A stretch of 64,000 bases of DNA from Hyaloscypha bicolor E (GCF_002865645.1 NW_020194628.1:2232001-2296000); one strand, 5' to 3'. Shown: positions 1-11,978, counted from the stretch's first letter. Notes: generated by a model not told the origin, from the letters alone. Numbers and translations are program-made.

Positions 1-980
1 TTATGGCCGACTCCTGTTGTATCTGCGGCGTGGTCTTAGCTCGCGTGGAATGATGTGGCCTCCCTGCATCGAAGATCCAAACAAACCTCACCTTATAGCC
101 CTCCAGAATCAAAATTATTGGCTTTATGATATCACGTGCAAACTTCAATCCTGTCCTGCGGAGGTCGATTCTTTAGGCCAGCATCCGTCGTCTTCTTCTA
201 TGGCCATATGACCAGTAGAATTCTACCGGCCTTGGAAATATCAAGGAAGCAGGAAAGGCGGTTTCGGTGAGAGCAGTAGAATTCTACCGGCCTTGGAAAT
301 ATCTAGGAAGCGGTTTCGGTGAGACCAGTAGATTTCTACCAGCCTTGGAAATACTTAGAAAGCAGGAAAGCGGTTCGGTATGACCAGTAGATTTCTACTA
401 GTCATACATAAGCCCTGCAATACCGTACCCGCCTGGGAAAAGGAAAATGTTGTCTGGTTCCCTAAATGCTAAGGTGACCCTGGAGTTCACCCTGCCTGCG
501 TGATTGGCTGTCCAGAATGCTGTTTTCGACTGACAAGTATCGCTTACTCGGAAATGCGTCTGCCAATCATTTCCTGTCACTGCTGAAACGCGCGCCTGCA
601 ACGCCAGTCAAAGAAGAGACCTCACTTGGGAACTGGGGAGCGGAATGACTTTCTTTCCGCTCATCTGTTTTTCGTTCCCCAAGAGCAGGAGGCGGACTGT
701 TCCATTGCCCTTCGAAAATGCGCAAGTCGCAAACCCGTGTCCAGAGCAAACTTTCCGAACTGGCCACCGAAACCTAACTTTCAGTACTTGGAAGAATGCT
801 ATTGGCTCGCTAGGCCGCCCAATGTAACCGCTACTGAAGGCGGCGACCGTATTTGTTCAAAGCGGCGGCCCGACAATTGGCTTGTTTCTACTCGCTACAT
901 ACCCGAGACCACCGCCAAGCCCGAGCACAACTCTGCTTCCAGCCTCATATTTCCTACTTGTTTACATATCGCACGAGAAT
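1..980. other. Left-edge non-coding stretch
   Basis: No gene can be supported here. Open frames are short, mostly begin at non-ATG codons and overlap on both strands without family motifs. The one clear structure is a set of degenerate tandem units between about 210 and 403. The rest is probably the promoter and leader of the small zinc-binding gene starting at 981, although I see no convincing TATA element. Confidence 0.5.
210..403. repeat. Degenerate 52-61 bp tandem repeat, about 3.4 copies
   Basis: Units start at 210, 271, 323 and 382, each with a version of gaccagtagaattctacc. They continue with a shared ccttggaaata core and end in a cggtttcggtga-like segment. Unit lengths differ (61, 52, 59 and a partial of about 22) because of small indels. 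Each unit contains the short palindromic core gtagaattctac or a variant of it. Confidence 0.8.
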
Positions 981-1308
981 ATGTCACAGAAGGGCGACCC
1001 GCCACCCTACCAGCTTGTAGACCCCAACCCGCGAGGAAAAAAGCGTAAAGACGACCCGCCAGTAAATAAGCGTAAAGACGACCCGCCACCCTCAAGACCC
1101 CCGAAAGGCAAGAAAGGGAAGAGATATGTTCACATCTGGCATTGCGTAAGGCCCCAAATCAAAATCCACGTCAGTACCTACAGTAACACGCACGCTTAAA
1201 CAGTGTGCATGCGGAAAGGCAAGCATTGGAATTTTGGTCGAGTCGTGCCCAGACTGTAGCGTGTCAAGGTGTCCTTATTGTAGGACAGAAAAGATCAGGG
1301 TGCAGTGA
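981..1308 (+). CDS. Small Lys/Pro-rich protein with a C-terminal multi-cysteine zinc-ribbon-like domain (2 exons)
   Basis: Join 981..1145 and 1204..1308; the 58-bp intron starts gtaagg and ends aaacag. The product is 89 aa. Residues 1-50 are basic and proline-rich, with a KRKDDPP motif repeated twice. Residues 51-89 carry HIWHC|CACG, then CPDC, then CPYC, a spacing typical of a small treble-clef or zinc-ribbon fold. The intron falls in phase 0 between the two adjacent cysteines, and splicing is what brings the cysteines together. Small fungal proteins with a similar W-x-C-C-x-C-G ... C-P-x-C ... C-x-x-C pattern are common, with no established function to my knowledge. The start is the ATG beginning MSQKGDPPPY; an upstream in-frame non-ATG extension is less likely. 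Expression and function are unknown. Confidence 0.62.
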
Positions 1309-3025
1309 TAGATTGGAAGTGTGTTCGGTCAAGGGCGGATTCGCGACGGACGATGTTTGTTTGGGAGGAGAAGGTTTTCTGGGCACAAGCCTGTTGGCTC
1401 GGCTAACTCAGACTTTTAGCCCCCGGCCACCTGGGCCAGCCGTGCTTTATCACGTGTTACGAGCTCGACTAGAACTAAATATTTATACCTGAGGCATGAA
1501 ATTATCTGACGGAAGAGAATGAGTTTGATGACAATGATATTTTATTAAATAAGAACTTCAAAACAATGATTAAGTACTATTTAAGCTACTACGCGAAGGA
1601 CTTCTAGATATTCCCAAGACTGGTAGGAATCTCCTGGTCATACCGATCCGCCTTCCTTCTTCCTGCGTTACGGATAGTATCACGTGCACTGGTGCATCCC
1701 TAAATAACTGCCTCAATCGCGCGACCCACCTTCTTTATAAGCCCCACCGACAAGCGAGCCTCATTACCTGATTGCCACGTCGCGGAAAGAGAAGCATAAA
1801 AAAATCACTTGATATAGGAGGCGAGTCGGGCAAACGACCAGAGGGACACGAAATGTAACGGAATTGAGACTCGGAATGCGGCTCAAAATACGGCCTTGAT
1901 TAATGTCACATGCCGTGGCTGAACACGTCAGAAACGCCCTGTGCTGTAACGCTGCATACTAAGGCTATATTGGGTCTGCCGGGCCGTTCAGAGCTGAGGG
2001 GCCCCGCCCTGCTGTAGTGTGAAGAGGCAGAAGTGCAGGATTCTGGGTTTCCAGAATAGGGAGGCGCCACGAGAGCGAGTACTCGGTGAACGAAAGGAGT
2101 ATTGGCTAGATGTGTTGGAGTTTCTCGACTAGGATGCAGTCGCATATCTGGTTACGATAAATCTGCAAGAAAGCCTTACTTTCAAATTGATAGGCGCTCG
2201 TGCGAAGTTTCCATTTTGACATATGGCGTGAAAGGTTATCGTCAGGCAGCCAAACTCTCGCCTAGATTTAAGAGCCTGCAAAGCTTGGGGTCATGATTTC
2301 AGCCACCCGGACGACTTGCGGGTCGCTCCGCAATCAGCCGCAGGTGAGGCACAGAACCCATCATGATTGAGTGTCTGAAGCCTCGCCGCCCTCGTCTAAG
2401 CGGTGACCCGCCACGCAGGGGGGGGGGGCAGGGATGCGAGAAACGTGCCACAGCGCGGGGTAGAATCAGTTCTGAACAGGCACCTGCTCTCACACCCTCT
2501 TGGCCTGATTACCATGCACTTTTCGGAACCGCTCGAATCCAATTAATGGATTGTTGTTGACAACAATTGTCTAGGCAACAATATGCACTGATAAGAAAGG
2601 AAGCCTTCTATTGGGGGAGAATAAATCAAGGAACAGACTCTCTGGTCATGATGTGTCTCGACCAGGGCCTGCTCGCAGACTGAGCCGTATTCTCAGCCTC
2701 CTCAACCAGCTTTTCGGGAATTTCAGTGCACTCTCTTATGCCATGGTTGGCTCCTACTACCTGCCACATGAAGTGACAGAAGAGCTGCGCTGGGCGTATT
2801 CGGGGAATGTGACTCATGACTTCATCGGTACGGCGGCGTGATGTTGAGACGACCCATGGCAGTCTGCTTAAGGTCCACATCGACATACTCGAAGTATTTA
2901 AAGCCCCTAGAGTGCCCTTTGTCAACTGCCCTTTGTCAACGGCAACACCGCATTCCTACAGTATCTATTATCAGCTTCTTAACAAACCCTGGTATCCTTC
3001 CCTGCCTCTTCAGTCATCAGAAAAC
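1309..3025. other. Intergenic stretch without a supported gene
   Basis: This 1.7-kb stretch separates the two small zinc-binding genes. Open frames are at most about 100 codons, overlap on both strands and show no motif. It holds a G run near 2418-2428 and a short palindrome around 2551-2570 (attgttgt/acaacaat). It probably contains the terminator of the first gene and the promoter of the second. Confidence 0.45.
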
Positions 3026-3238
3026 ATGGCCAACCAGATCGAGAATCTCTCCATAAACAATGCTGGGGCTCAAACGCCAGCACCAAGGCTCGGAAAGTCC
3101 TCGAACAATCAGAGCATGTGCTCCTCTTGTGGTGCAGTCTACGCACAAGGTACCTCGCACACCTGTCCCAAGTACGTGCACCTGATTACTCTCCTTCGTC
3201 TGAACGTAATGCTCATGATAATTGTCAAATCTAGGTAG
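3026..3238 (+). CDS. Very small zinc-knuckle-like protein, 49 aa (2 exons)
   Basis: Join 3026..3171 and 3235..3238. The 63-bp intron (gtacgt...ctag) lies in phase 2 of the last codon, so exon 2 contributes only one base plus the stop codon. The protein begins MANQIENLS and ends CSSCGAVYAQGTSHTCPK, giving C-x2-C-x10-H-x-C, a plausible single zinc-binding knuckle behind a disordered Ser/Asn-rich N-terminus. Without splicing the frame stays open for 22 more codons, so an alternative longer isoform is possible. Family and function are not recognised. It resembles the gene at 981 only in being tiny, basic and cysteine-containing. Confidence 0.5.
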   Translation: MANQIENLSINNAGAQTPAPRLGKSSNNQSMCSSCGAVYAQGTSHTCPKYVHLITLLRLNVMLMIIVKSR

Positions 3239-3461
3239 AGCATCCAGCGAGGACTGCATCTACTCTTGACGGGCTAGTTGTGTTGGATGGGGGTGAGCTA
3301 GGTCTACTTGGGGATATGTAGAGCATTCATTTGTTGTAGCTTTCGTTATGGAGGAACGGGAATGATTCGGAGTAGGGCGTTCAATAAGCTGCAAAATATG
3401 TTTCTTTTAATCTCTAGGCAATAAACTTGATCTCAACATACTTTCTCTTGCCAGAGACTAA

Positions 3462-4827
3462 TCATTGCCCCTTCATTTTGGCTTCCATCTCATTGAGATA
3501 TTTCTTTGCCTCTTCACGATCGAATCCATAAGCTAATCGTACCATTTCGTAGGTAAGTTCTTCTTCCATGCCTTCGAAAACGCCGAACTTTTCAAGTATG
3601 GCGTAGATTCTGGATGCAGCCCCGTCTAGCACATCGGCTATTGACTTCTGTGAGGATCTTCCTCTACTCTTGAGTGCCTGCTCCTCCGCATCTCGAAACT
3701 TCTGTCGGTACATTTTCCGTGCTGCAACTTGGCGGGATACGTTGCGGTGTGCTATGTGGTCCGGGTTTTGTAGAATGCAGTCGGTCTTTGCGTCGGCAGA
3801 GATGAGCGGAAAGGGCATTGGGTAGTGGTTGACCTCCCAAGGCGCCGTCTGAGCAAATTCCCAGTCGATTATAGCGAGAAAATTAAAGTCCTGATCGATG
3901 AGGATATTCTGCGTTCCCATGTCCATATGGTTGAAGTGGAACGGCCCCCCACCAGTTTTGAAAAGGGCTGCATTGTGCACGATGTCTTTGAACACGAAAG
4001 GACCCAGTCTAGAAAAAAAGCTGCTGTCGTCGTTAGCGGCATCATTTTTGCAGGCGTGACGGAATTTAGCATCTGCGACAGCAGTGAAATAGTCCCATGC
4101 TTCCGTAAACGGGCCATCATTTGAGAGGCCTTCTGCTACGGCTGTAGAGAGTTTGCCGATAATAGCACCGGTGTCTTTGGAGAAGTGGGAGATTGAGCCA
4201 ATTTGTGGAAATGTGAAAGTCGCTAGTTCGGCTTGGACGGAAGTCCACTGTGTGATGATGTGCTCCTGTGTTGAGATCTGCTCCAGCGGGATTAGGAAAA
4301 CTAATACGGGAGGAATATGAAGAGGGTCGCACCGGAAGCTCGCAAATATTAAATTGCACATCTTGCATAGTGTTGCCATAAAACCCTTCAATGAGCATGT
4401 AGGCCGCGCCAACATTTCCTGCCCTTTGCGACCCTGGGCCTTCATAGGCGTACAGTCTGGGGAACGGGACGCCTGTAACGTTCTCGTGGAGGAACTTCAT
4501 TGTCGCAACTTCACACTCGATTGAATACAGCTCAGAATGCTTATTGGCGCTAGTACTATCAGGGTGCCTAGGGAGCCGCACGCGTGCAATGATGAGGCGG
4601 CCGTCGACCGCCAGGAGTTCGAAGCAGCACCAAAATTGCCCAGCAGAGAAGGCTTCACTAATCGAGACCGGTTGACCGATGATGAGTTGGGTGTGCTCCA
4701 CGAGAGAGGACTTGTTGATAATACTCATGAATCTCTCAAGACGCTCTTTCATGCCGTTGTAATCCCAACCATCATAAGATGTCCAGCCTGCGCTGGGGGG
4801 AACATTTTCAGGTACGACAGTCGCCAT
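3462..4827 (-). CDS. APH-type phosphotransferase family protein (2 exons)
   Basis: Complement of join 3462..4265 and 4333..4827, 432 aa. A 67-bp intron (gtgcga...acacag, branch-like cctaat) restores continuity between ...NICELP and EHIITQWTSVQAELA. Without it the two open frames overlap out of phase. The fold is that of the aminoglycoside/choline-kinase-like phosphotransferases (Pfam APH). Catalytic-loop residues are His278, Asp280 and Asn285 in HMDMGTQN, followed by the metal-binding Asp299 in IDWE. The usual HxDL is HMDM here, a conservative change. This family is greatly expanded in filamentous ascomycetes, substrates are mostly unknown, and sequence alone does not imply drug resistance. 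The ATG (MATVVPEN) is followed by a typical N-terminal lobe. Confidence 0.85.
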
Positions 4828-5393
4828 GATTAAACTACGCGGAAGTATTGGCGAATCAGTGTAGACGGTTCTCGAACAAGAGGGAGGGAGTTAGGTATTT
4901 AGAAGGCCATGGGAGCTTGAAAACTTTCTGAATGTTTTGGAAAATATCTTTTGTAGCTGTTAAATAGTACCAGAAGAGCAGAGGTCCAGAGGGTGACTCA
5001 AGGTGTGCCTCCGGTACGCGAGTCTCAGCAAGCGTGCCACGCCGTAGCGGCCTTTTTTTTAAATTTTACCTCAGGCACTCAGGCCAAACTGTCGTGCTTC
5101 AGCAACAGGCCTGACTATACCTAATCGGTAAGTCACATGCAACACGTTGAAAAGCAGTTCGCACGAAGGCTTCTTGTATAACAATATTGTTCGCTAGCCT
5201 GATTTGTGATCTTCTCATGTCCCAATCAAACTGCTCTTTATAAAGGAAACGAGCAGGAGAAAGCAAGCTCAAATGAAACCACATTGCTAACACCCAACAT
5301 GACAGTCTCCAGGACCGTCAATCCGTAATGTCCATCGACAAAACCATCGACCTCTGAAAATCTCATGCCCTTCCTACAACTTCACAGCCAGCC
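4828..5393. other. Intergenic region: promoter of the phosphotransferase gene and 3' side of the Myb gene
   Basis: There are no open frames with support. A short T-run near 5051-5058 is the only simple feature. The region should hold the upstream control elements of the minus-strand phosphotransferase gene and the polyadenylation region of the minus-strand Myb/AT-hook gene. Confidence 0.4.
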
Positions 5394-7371
5394 TCAAGTT
5401 TGCTTCCGGGGCCGGCCTCGCCGTCTCTTCTGCTGCTGGCCATCCAAGACATCGGCTTCATCAACACCCGCTCGGATCGCATAGTAGTGCTGCTGGATCG
5501 CCTCTGGGGTCCGGTGGGGGAGGAGCAAAGGGGCTTTAGCGATCTCTTCCCACGAGCAGCCATCCTCGTCCTTCATCTTGAGCACCGTCGCATCCTCTTC
5601 ATCTGTCCACCGAAGACGCTTTATCCGAGGACGAACGGTGGCGGGATGCATCCTGGAAGGTGCGCTGGCGTCGTGAGGGGTTGCAGCCTCTGCGGCCGTC
5701 TCCTTGTCAGAACGCATGCCCAAGGCTTCGGAGTGGAGGTGCTCGTGCTCCTGGACATGCGGCAGCTGGAACTCGAGACTGTATATCGTCTTGTCCCCAA
5801 TCTTGGTGCGTTTTAGGTACCCTCGAAAGGGCCACTCCTGATACTCCGCGAATGGCGCCGACTCCGCCGTAACGGAGGGGCTCCGAGAGGTTCGCGAAGG
5901 GTGGTCGTCGTCGTTAGCTACGGGTGCCGGCTCACCGGGTAGTGTCAGAGCGTTGTCGGTCGAGGGAAGCCTCCGCCGTTTCGCAGGTCGTGGATCCTCG
6001 TCATCCTCGTCGCCTATACCATGGCTGCAATCGCTGGCTTCGGGGTGTTGGATGTCGCTGCCAATCTCAGTCTCGTCCGGGCGCCGCCGCTTCTCTCCCC
6101 GTTCCCCCGGCTCCTCGCCGTCGCCGCCGTCGTCCTCCCTCATCAGCTCTACTGCTACCTCCTGTCGCTGCCGTTGCTCTTGTGCCTCCTCCCCCCGGTC
6201 CTGACTGCGACGTGGAGGGCAACGCCCGAGCTCCTCTGATCTGCCACAGCTAGCCCCGCCTCGATCATGTTCCTGCTCAGTGTGAGGGTGCGGCGGCTCA
6301 GCAGAGGGACGGCGAGGGCGTGGCGAGCCGGGAGCGGGAGCCGACGACGACTTCTCCTGCTCTTCGAAAGCCAGTTGCATGTCTCTTTCAAGCTCAGAGG
6401 CGTTTTCATCACTCCCTCCTCCATCGCTCTCGCCCAACGGCTGGGGTAGAGTGGGGGGCGCCGGCTCGTCTGGTGTGCCTCCTATTCCGTCATTATCATA
6501 TTGGCTGGTCTGGTCCTGTGAGGACCCAGGGGGATCGTGATGAGAGTGAGGCTGGGCGAGCGCGGGCGTCGAGGCCAAACCTTCCTGCTCGAGCAGAGGA
6601 ATTGGGTGGAAGTCGTCGTCGACATAGCACCCGTCTTCGACATCCCACCAGGGCCCTTTGCTCAGCCCGGAGGCGGGATCAGCGCCGGCGTCGACCGAGA
6701 CGGAAACGGCTTCGGCAGGCGTGAGTTCGGGAGTATATGATTCGTCATCTTCGAGAACCACCGGCCTCTCTGCGTATAGGTTAGCCGGGTGCTTGATATG
6801 CAGTGATGGGGAGCCATGGCGCATACCTCGAGTGCCTTGGCTGTTACCCACGCCATTATCTGGTCTGGGGCTCGGATCGAGACGGCTCCCACTTGTGTTC
6901 AGAGTAGGCCCCTCGAGGCGCTGGGGGATATCCTCAGAGTTCTGGTATACTGTCGAGATCCCTTTGCTCGAAAAAGCCAGGAGCTCGTCGATGGAGGGCT
7001 GACTGTCGTCTGCTTCGCCATCGCCGTTGGCGGGGTCGTTATGGCGGCCTGCGAATGCACACAACAGATTAGCCAGGTTCATCCCTAGAATTCTCTCTCA
7101 TCGCACCTTGAGCTCCGACTGCGTCACCTTCCTGCTGAAATACAGAGTCACGCCCCTGGTGCTGAGTCGGTGCGACGGCAGACTTGGGCTGCTTGTCGCG
7201 CCCGAGTATTTCGTCAGCTCTGTTGTGCAGTGACGCTGGCTGGCCGCGCGAGCTGGTTGCCGAGCCAGATCTGCCATTCTTGCGCGTGTGCGGTGAAGCA
7301 CGACGTTTGGAGGGTGTTGGGTTCAAAGGGGGCCGCCAGAATTGAACGTGGCTCAAATCGACAGTAGCCAT
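5394..7371 (-). CDS. SANT/Myb-like DNA-binding protein with C-terminal AT-hook (2 exons)
   Basis: Complement of join 5394..7048 and 7107..7371, 639 aa. The 58-bp intron (gtgcga...attcgcag, branch ggctaatc) joins ...AVGAQG to RHNDPANGDGE in frame. Most of the protein is low-complexity and acidic/Pro/Ser-rich, so probably disordered. The last about 80 residues carry a single SANT/Myb repeat (LRWTDEEDATVLKMK...CSWEEIAK...HRTPEAIQQHY) with Trp residues in the expected places, followed by a basic RRRGRPRK AT-hook at the extreme C-terminus. It is probably a nuclear transcriptional or chromatin regulator; targets are unknown. The 3' portion is very GC-rich, which generates many shadow frames on the other strand. 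Confidence 0.85.
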
Positions 7372-9369
7372 GGCGAAAGAATTTCAAGTGGATAAGATAA
7401 GAAGTTGGGGTCCTGGCAAAACTGCTGATTTCATAACCTGCGATCTTATTGAAGGAGTAGGAGATATGGAAGATTTAAATGGCCGGCCCACAGGTAACGC
7501 TGAACTGAAGATATGGACCCGTCCTCCCACATCGCCCTCTGGTGCCCATTTGCCGCTCACAACTGCCATGCCAAACATCGCCAGCCCGTTCCCCATCCGC
7601 CCAAAGCACCGCAAGACACGGCACAGCGCATGAAACCCTCCCCTCCCCTTGCATCGGTCTCTGCTTCCTGCACTCCGTGAGATACGCCTTGCTTTTGCCA
7701 GGGCTGGAGAAGTCCGCCCGCGAGGCAGTGCGCAACGCTGTATGAGATTCAACCCGCCCCCATGTAGAGCTGAGCTCATGCGACCTTCCTAAACAGCAGA
7801 CCGATCGGCTGACGCACTCCTCAGCGCCAGTGTGCAGGGGAAACGACCCTCATGCAGGCCCCAAGGCGCCCGACTTATTCTGCCAGGAATACGAGGGGCT
7901 GGATGTTGCAGAGTCCCGAGGTCAGCAGGCTCCGGACCTGCCTGCACTTCGCCGCCAGCCCGTCCCACCCATGTATCCGACAAAGCGTCGCCGCCGATCG
8001 AGAGATCGTGAGGGGATCTGCAATTCCTGCTCCTCCGCCCTGCCTTTAGGACCTAGGATGGGCTCCCTCATCTCTCCATCTCTGTATTAGCTAGCTCGGA
8101 CGAAGGGAACGTGAATCGCAGCTGCAGCTGCGTCGACAGGCAGGGTAGTGTGACCGTGTTTGAAAGGAGGGGGCGCTCGAGATTTCGGACCGCGGGATGC
8201 CGGAGCCCTTCTGAGAACTCCAACCACCCAATCTCCTCCTGCCACGTACGCAGAGATCGGCCCTTCTCGTCGCAGATCAGCCTTTGAGTACGCAAACGCA
8301 AACCCCTCACCTCCGCTGGGGTCAGGGGAGCTCACCGAGACGCTGCCGTCGCCGGACCACGCCATCAATCCTGCGGCGCAGTTAGGCAGCAGCCGGCCGC
8401 GTCGCCGTGCGGCATTTCTTGATTGGCCATGGTCGTAACGCGCAGAGGTCGGCTGTCGCAGGGCACCGACGAGCAGCGCGGTTGAGGGTCGTGATGGTGC
8501 GACGGCGAGCGGGAGGGTGGCATGGAGATCAAGCTCAAGGCTCGTATCTCGGCCAATGCGACGTGCTTCGGAGGATGGGGTCACCGTCGCAGATGCTGAT
8601 GAGCATCGAAGATAGAGTGGGAGATCGAGGGAATCGAGGATTCTGCCTTTAAACCGCGCGTCGCTAAGGGTCCTCAGCTGCGGTGAGGCCGACGGAGGTG
8701 GCATGGGTTAGGAAAGGCAGGCGCATGACGAGACCGAGCGGCCGGGCGACGGGAGGTGTTAGGGAAGGATGGAAGAGGAGGATGGTCGAGGAGGGGGGCA
8801 GCGCGCGGTCTTTATAGACGTCGAAAGCGGCGGCCGGCCCGTGCGCGCGCCTTGCCCGATCGGGGGGCCGCTAAACCCGGGGGGGCCGACACCACGGCGC
8901 AGATTATAATATAATATATAATATTATATTTCTGAAAATTTGGTTTTCCTGGAAGCATTGGGCTCGAACGGCTTTGAATTCACGGCCACGTGACACGGCA
9001 TTATTGAGCCCCCAAGGACAGACAGGCCAGGTCTTCAAATGAATGTATACAAAGAGTAGCCTTGGTTCCGGATTCCCGCAATAACTGCCAATTGTGATCT
9101 TGTGGCTGGGCCTTTGTATGCCTTGCAAAGGTGTATCCAGAGGGAATCTCGAGGCGGACTTTCACAGAATGTCATATAATAACGCTTTTCCCTCGCAAAG
9201 TCTAATGCTAGTTCTGTAGAAGCGTTCAGCGAACCCAATAAGTAGGTTTATGAAACTTCCAAGTCGCAGAAGAGACACCCGGTTCTGGCCCCGTTATAGC
9301 AAGAAGGTTATGCTCAAAGCTCCTACCGATGCCTAAACCAGCGACATATCAATCACCACAATTATAATC
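7372..9369. other. 2-kb intergenic region, GC-rich then AT-rich
   Basis: This stretch separates the Myb gene start from the aminopeptidase stop. About 8,700-8,890 is strongly GC-rich with G/C homopolymer runs. It is followed abruptly by an AT palindrome-like tract (about 8901-8930, alternating tataat). One weak open frame (8087-8704, minus) is listed separately. Nothing else can be supported. Confidence 0.4.
8087..8704 (-). CDS. Doubtful hypothetical protein, 205 aa
   Basis: A single ATG-initiated open frame rich in Arg, Ser, Ala and Pro, with no motif I recognise. It lies in a GC-rich stretch where long frames arise by chance, and no introns or conserved blocks are visible. It could be a lineage-specific orphan or, more likely, non-coding. 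Confidence 0.2.
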   Translation of the reverse strand: MPPPSASPQLRTLSDARFKGRILDSLDLPLYLRCSSASATVTPSSEARRIGRDTSLELDLHATLPLAVAPSRPSTALLVGALRQPTSARYDHGQSRNAARRRGRLLPNCAAGLMAWSGDGSVSVSSPDPSGGEGFAFAYSKADLRREGPISAYVAGGDWVVGVLRRAPASRGPKSRAPPPFKHGHTTLPVDAAAAAIHVPFVRAS

Positions 9370-11204
9370 TTATGATCCATTGATCAGCTCCTCCATCTTA
9401 GTAACGTCCTTAACCGCTGTTGTCAGGTTCTCATAGCCATCTTTAGTAATCAGGATGTTATCTTCAATTCGCACTCCTCCAACTTCCCAGAATTTGTTCA
9501 GCACGTCGAAGTTTATGTACGCGGCGTGAACGGGATCTGTGAGATATGGCTCGATGATGAATCGGCAGAAGTAGATCTATTGCCATCAGTTGAAAACTTC
9601 GATGTCATATCGACGAGTGAACTTACACCGGGCTCAACCGTAATGATAGCACCCGCAGGCAATGGGCCTCTGACCCTCAGATACCTAAATATGGAATCTT
9701 TGTCTTCGTAGTTGGGATGTCCGCCGGTATCGTGCTGCTCAGCAAATTAGGTAAGTAGTTTCGTAGATACGAAAAGAGCCTTACCGTGTCCATCCCCAGA
9801 TAGTGTCCTAAGCCGTGCGGAAAGAATGCCACACTGGTTCTGGTCTTTAAAATATCTTCCTTATCGCCTTGAAGTATACCAAGCTTAAGAAGACCTTCGA
9901 TTGCTGCGCGCAAAATCAGCATTACGAACTGAGAAGAGACGAAGGGAGTGAGTGCTTCGAGGATTGCTTGCTCTCAAGACACAAGAACAAGGACGCCACG
10001 AAGGTTCTTGAAACGGCTCCAAGACCCCTGGCCCTCATAGGAAAGGAATAAGGCCTTACCAATTTCATGAGCGGTCAGATGAACTGCATCCCATATAACT
10101 CCTTCCTTCAGCATATTGGTGCAGACATTCTGCATTTGGAGTACAATATCATAAATTGCTCTGCTCTCTGAGCTGAATCGTCCATTGATTGGGAACGTTC
10201 GTGTCTATGTTCTATCAGAACGGAACGAACGTCGTCATTTGGGATGATCTTACAATATCAGAAGCGTAGCAGTCGTACTCAGCACCAGCATCTAGCAATA
10301 GATTCAACTTTCCTGTCAGAGGCTCGGAATTCTTCAAATAGTGCAATGTTGCCGCCGCGGTTCCACCTGGACAATCTCGAGTCAGCATCACTCTCTAGGA
10401 AGTTGAATGTACCACAACTCGGGGGACATTTGAGTCCGGAAAGGAAAATCGGGATATACATACTGGCAACAATAGAATGATAAGCCTGTTCCCTCGCTCC
10501 ATGCGAAATCGACTTCGCAATAAAGATCGCTTCCAACTCTCTCTCGTTCTTCGCATGTTTTACAGCCTTCAAAACCGCCGTATGTGCAATTGTACTAATA
10601 TCATTTGCGTGTCTCGTCAAAGCCACCTCGTATTCATCCTTTATGACCCGGCATTCCTCGATAGCAAGTTTGAGGAGAGAGAAGTCCTTCTCGTTGAATT
10701 CGAGAAAGGTAATATGGTCGCTGACTTGATTTGCTATCGCCCAGACGGCCGACGAGGAGTGAGGATGTGCAATGGTAGAGGCTACTTGGTCTGTAGTGAG
10801 GACCTGGTCGACGTCGTAGAGGGAGAGAGCTTCGTCCACCGAGAGGGGCAAGCCGGACCAGATTACAGATTCGGGCTCGATGGGTGGGATGAAGAGTGTG
10901 GATTTGTCGTTGTCGATGTCGTATGTGAAATAGGAGTCGGGCAGCGCGCAGCCAGTCAGGTAGTAGAAGAATCGACGCTGTCTAGAGTGGTAGTTATCAG
11001 AAATGTGGGGTCAAGGGAGGTGAGGGGAGAGCAAGACCTGAAGGGCTGGGTCTCATCATTGTCCTCAATCATTCGTGTCTTTTGTCCCTCCAAATATAGG
11101 ACTCCACTAACTCCGGGGTTTTTCGCTCTCATCCATTCTACCACCCGCCTTGCGTGGGCCTTGGCGGGGTATTTGCCTGCTAATATAGCTTTGACATCGG
11201 CCAT
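9370..11204 (-). CDS. pepP: Xaa-Pro aminopeptidase (prolidase-type metallopeptidase M24B), 7 exons
   Basis: Complement of join 9370..9576, 9627..9734, 9785..9903, 10060..10204, 10254..10366, 10464..10981 and 11038..11204, 458 aa. It removes N-terminal residues preceding proline and normally binds two Mn ions in a pita-bread fold. Metal ligands are visible: Asp254 and Asp265 ([16 protein letters not shown]), His348 ([13 protein letters not shown]), Glu388 (TVEPG) and Glu428 (VRIEDN). The N-terminal creatinase-like domain occupies about residues 1-170. The six introns are 50, 50, 156, 49, 97 and 56 bp with standard ends. I chose ATG at 11204 ([17 protein letters not shown]) over an upstream in-frame ATG because family members start at this position. 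It is probably cytosolic, with no signal peptide. Confidence 0.93.
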
Positions 11205-11978
11205 CTTGCGAGGTTTTGAGAGTCGATTAAGCTGAGCTGCTGCTACCAAATGCAATCTCCTGCTTAAGAGTGACTTGGTTTTGAGGTTTCTTGGTTGGCC
11301 GACTCTTTTGGTTTGGGCTTTAGCTGTGTTGGTGCTCGGTAGCGTTGTTGTGTTGTGGTGTTGTTTTGGATGCCGAGAACGCTCTGCTTATTATCATGTA
11401 ACGTCGTGGAAATGTCAACGGAGGGAAGGTCCGTCTCAGCAACTGCAGCATTAAGAATATGAACCACACTGCCAGTACTTTGTACAGCACAGTAGTAGTG
11501 ATCAGGCAATTCTGGTGTGATAAATACGGCAATTCGTCAAGCCTCAAGTGGCAGGTCACAAAATATAGCCACGTGATGTGCAATGATCAGACAGAAATCG
11601 GACTTTGAATCACAAATTATTACTGGTATTTTGCTAAGTAATTTACCGCAAGATGCCTCAATGGCCAGCAGGCAATGTCCATTCTGACCTGCCTCCAAAA
11701 CGCCAGGCACTGGGGACAACAGTACCCAAATGCAATGCCTCCACGAAAAGTTCCGCCCAGGCTTTCCAAACGCCCCCAAATGCTGTCCATGCCTCGTAAC
11801 TTTGCAGATATCCCTCTTCCCATGCTTCATGCAAACAAAGTATAGGTTGCAGCCCTCGCTATTCCTTTGACCCTAAATCAACCATTTCCTTGAGAATATT
11901 GGCATTCCGAAACAAGCATCTTCTATGACACCAACCGCCCACTTCGCCAAAAGCGCGGGAGCTCTTCCTCTAGTCGCT
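11205..11978. other. Intergenic region between aminopeptidase promoter and cyclin 3' end
   Basis: No gene supported. A 97-codon minus frame (11537-11830) has no motif and sits where the aminopeptidase promoter and the cyclin 3' UTR are expected. Confidence 0.4.

Noticed and set aside
4117..4445. Frameshift in the phosphotransferase gene
   Set aside because: Two overlapping frames looked like a frameshift, but a 67-bp intron at 4266-4332 with standard signals joins them exactly.
7049..7106. Separate short gene upstream of the Myb protein
   Set aside because: The upstream 100-codon frame is exon 1 of the same gene. The 58-bp intron closes in frame.
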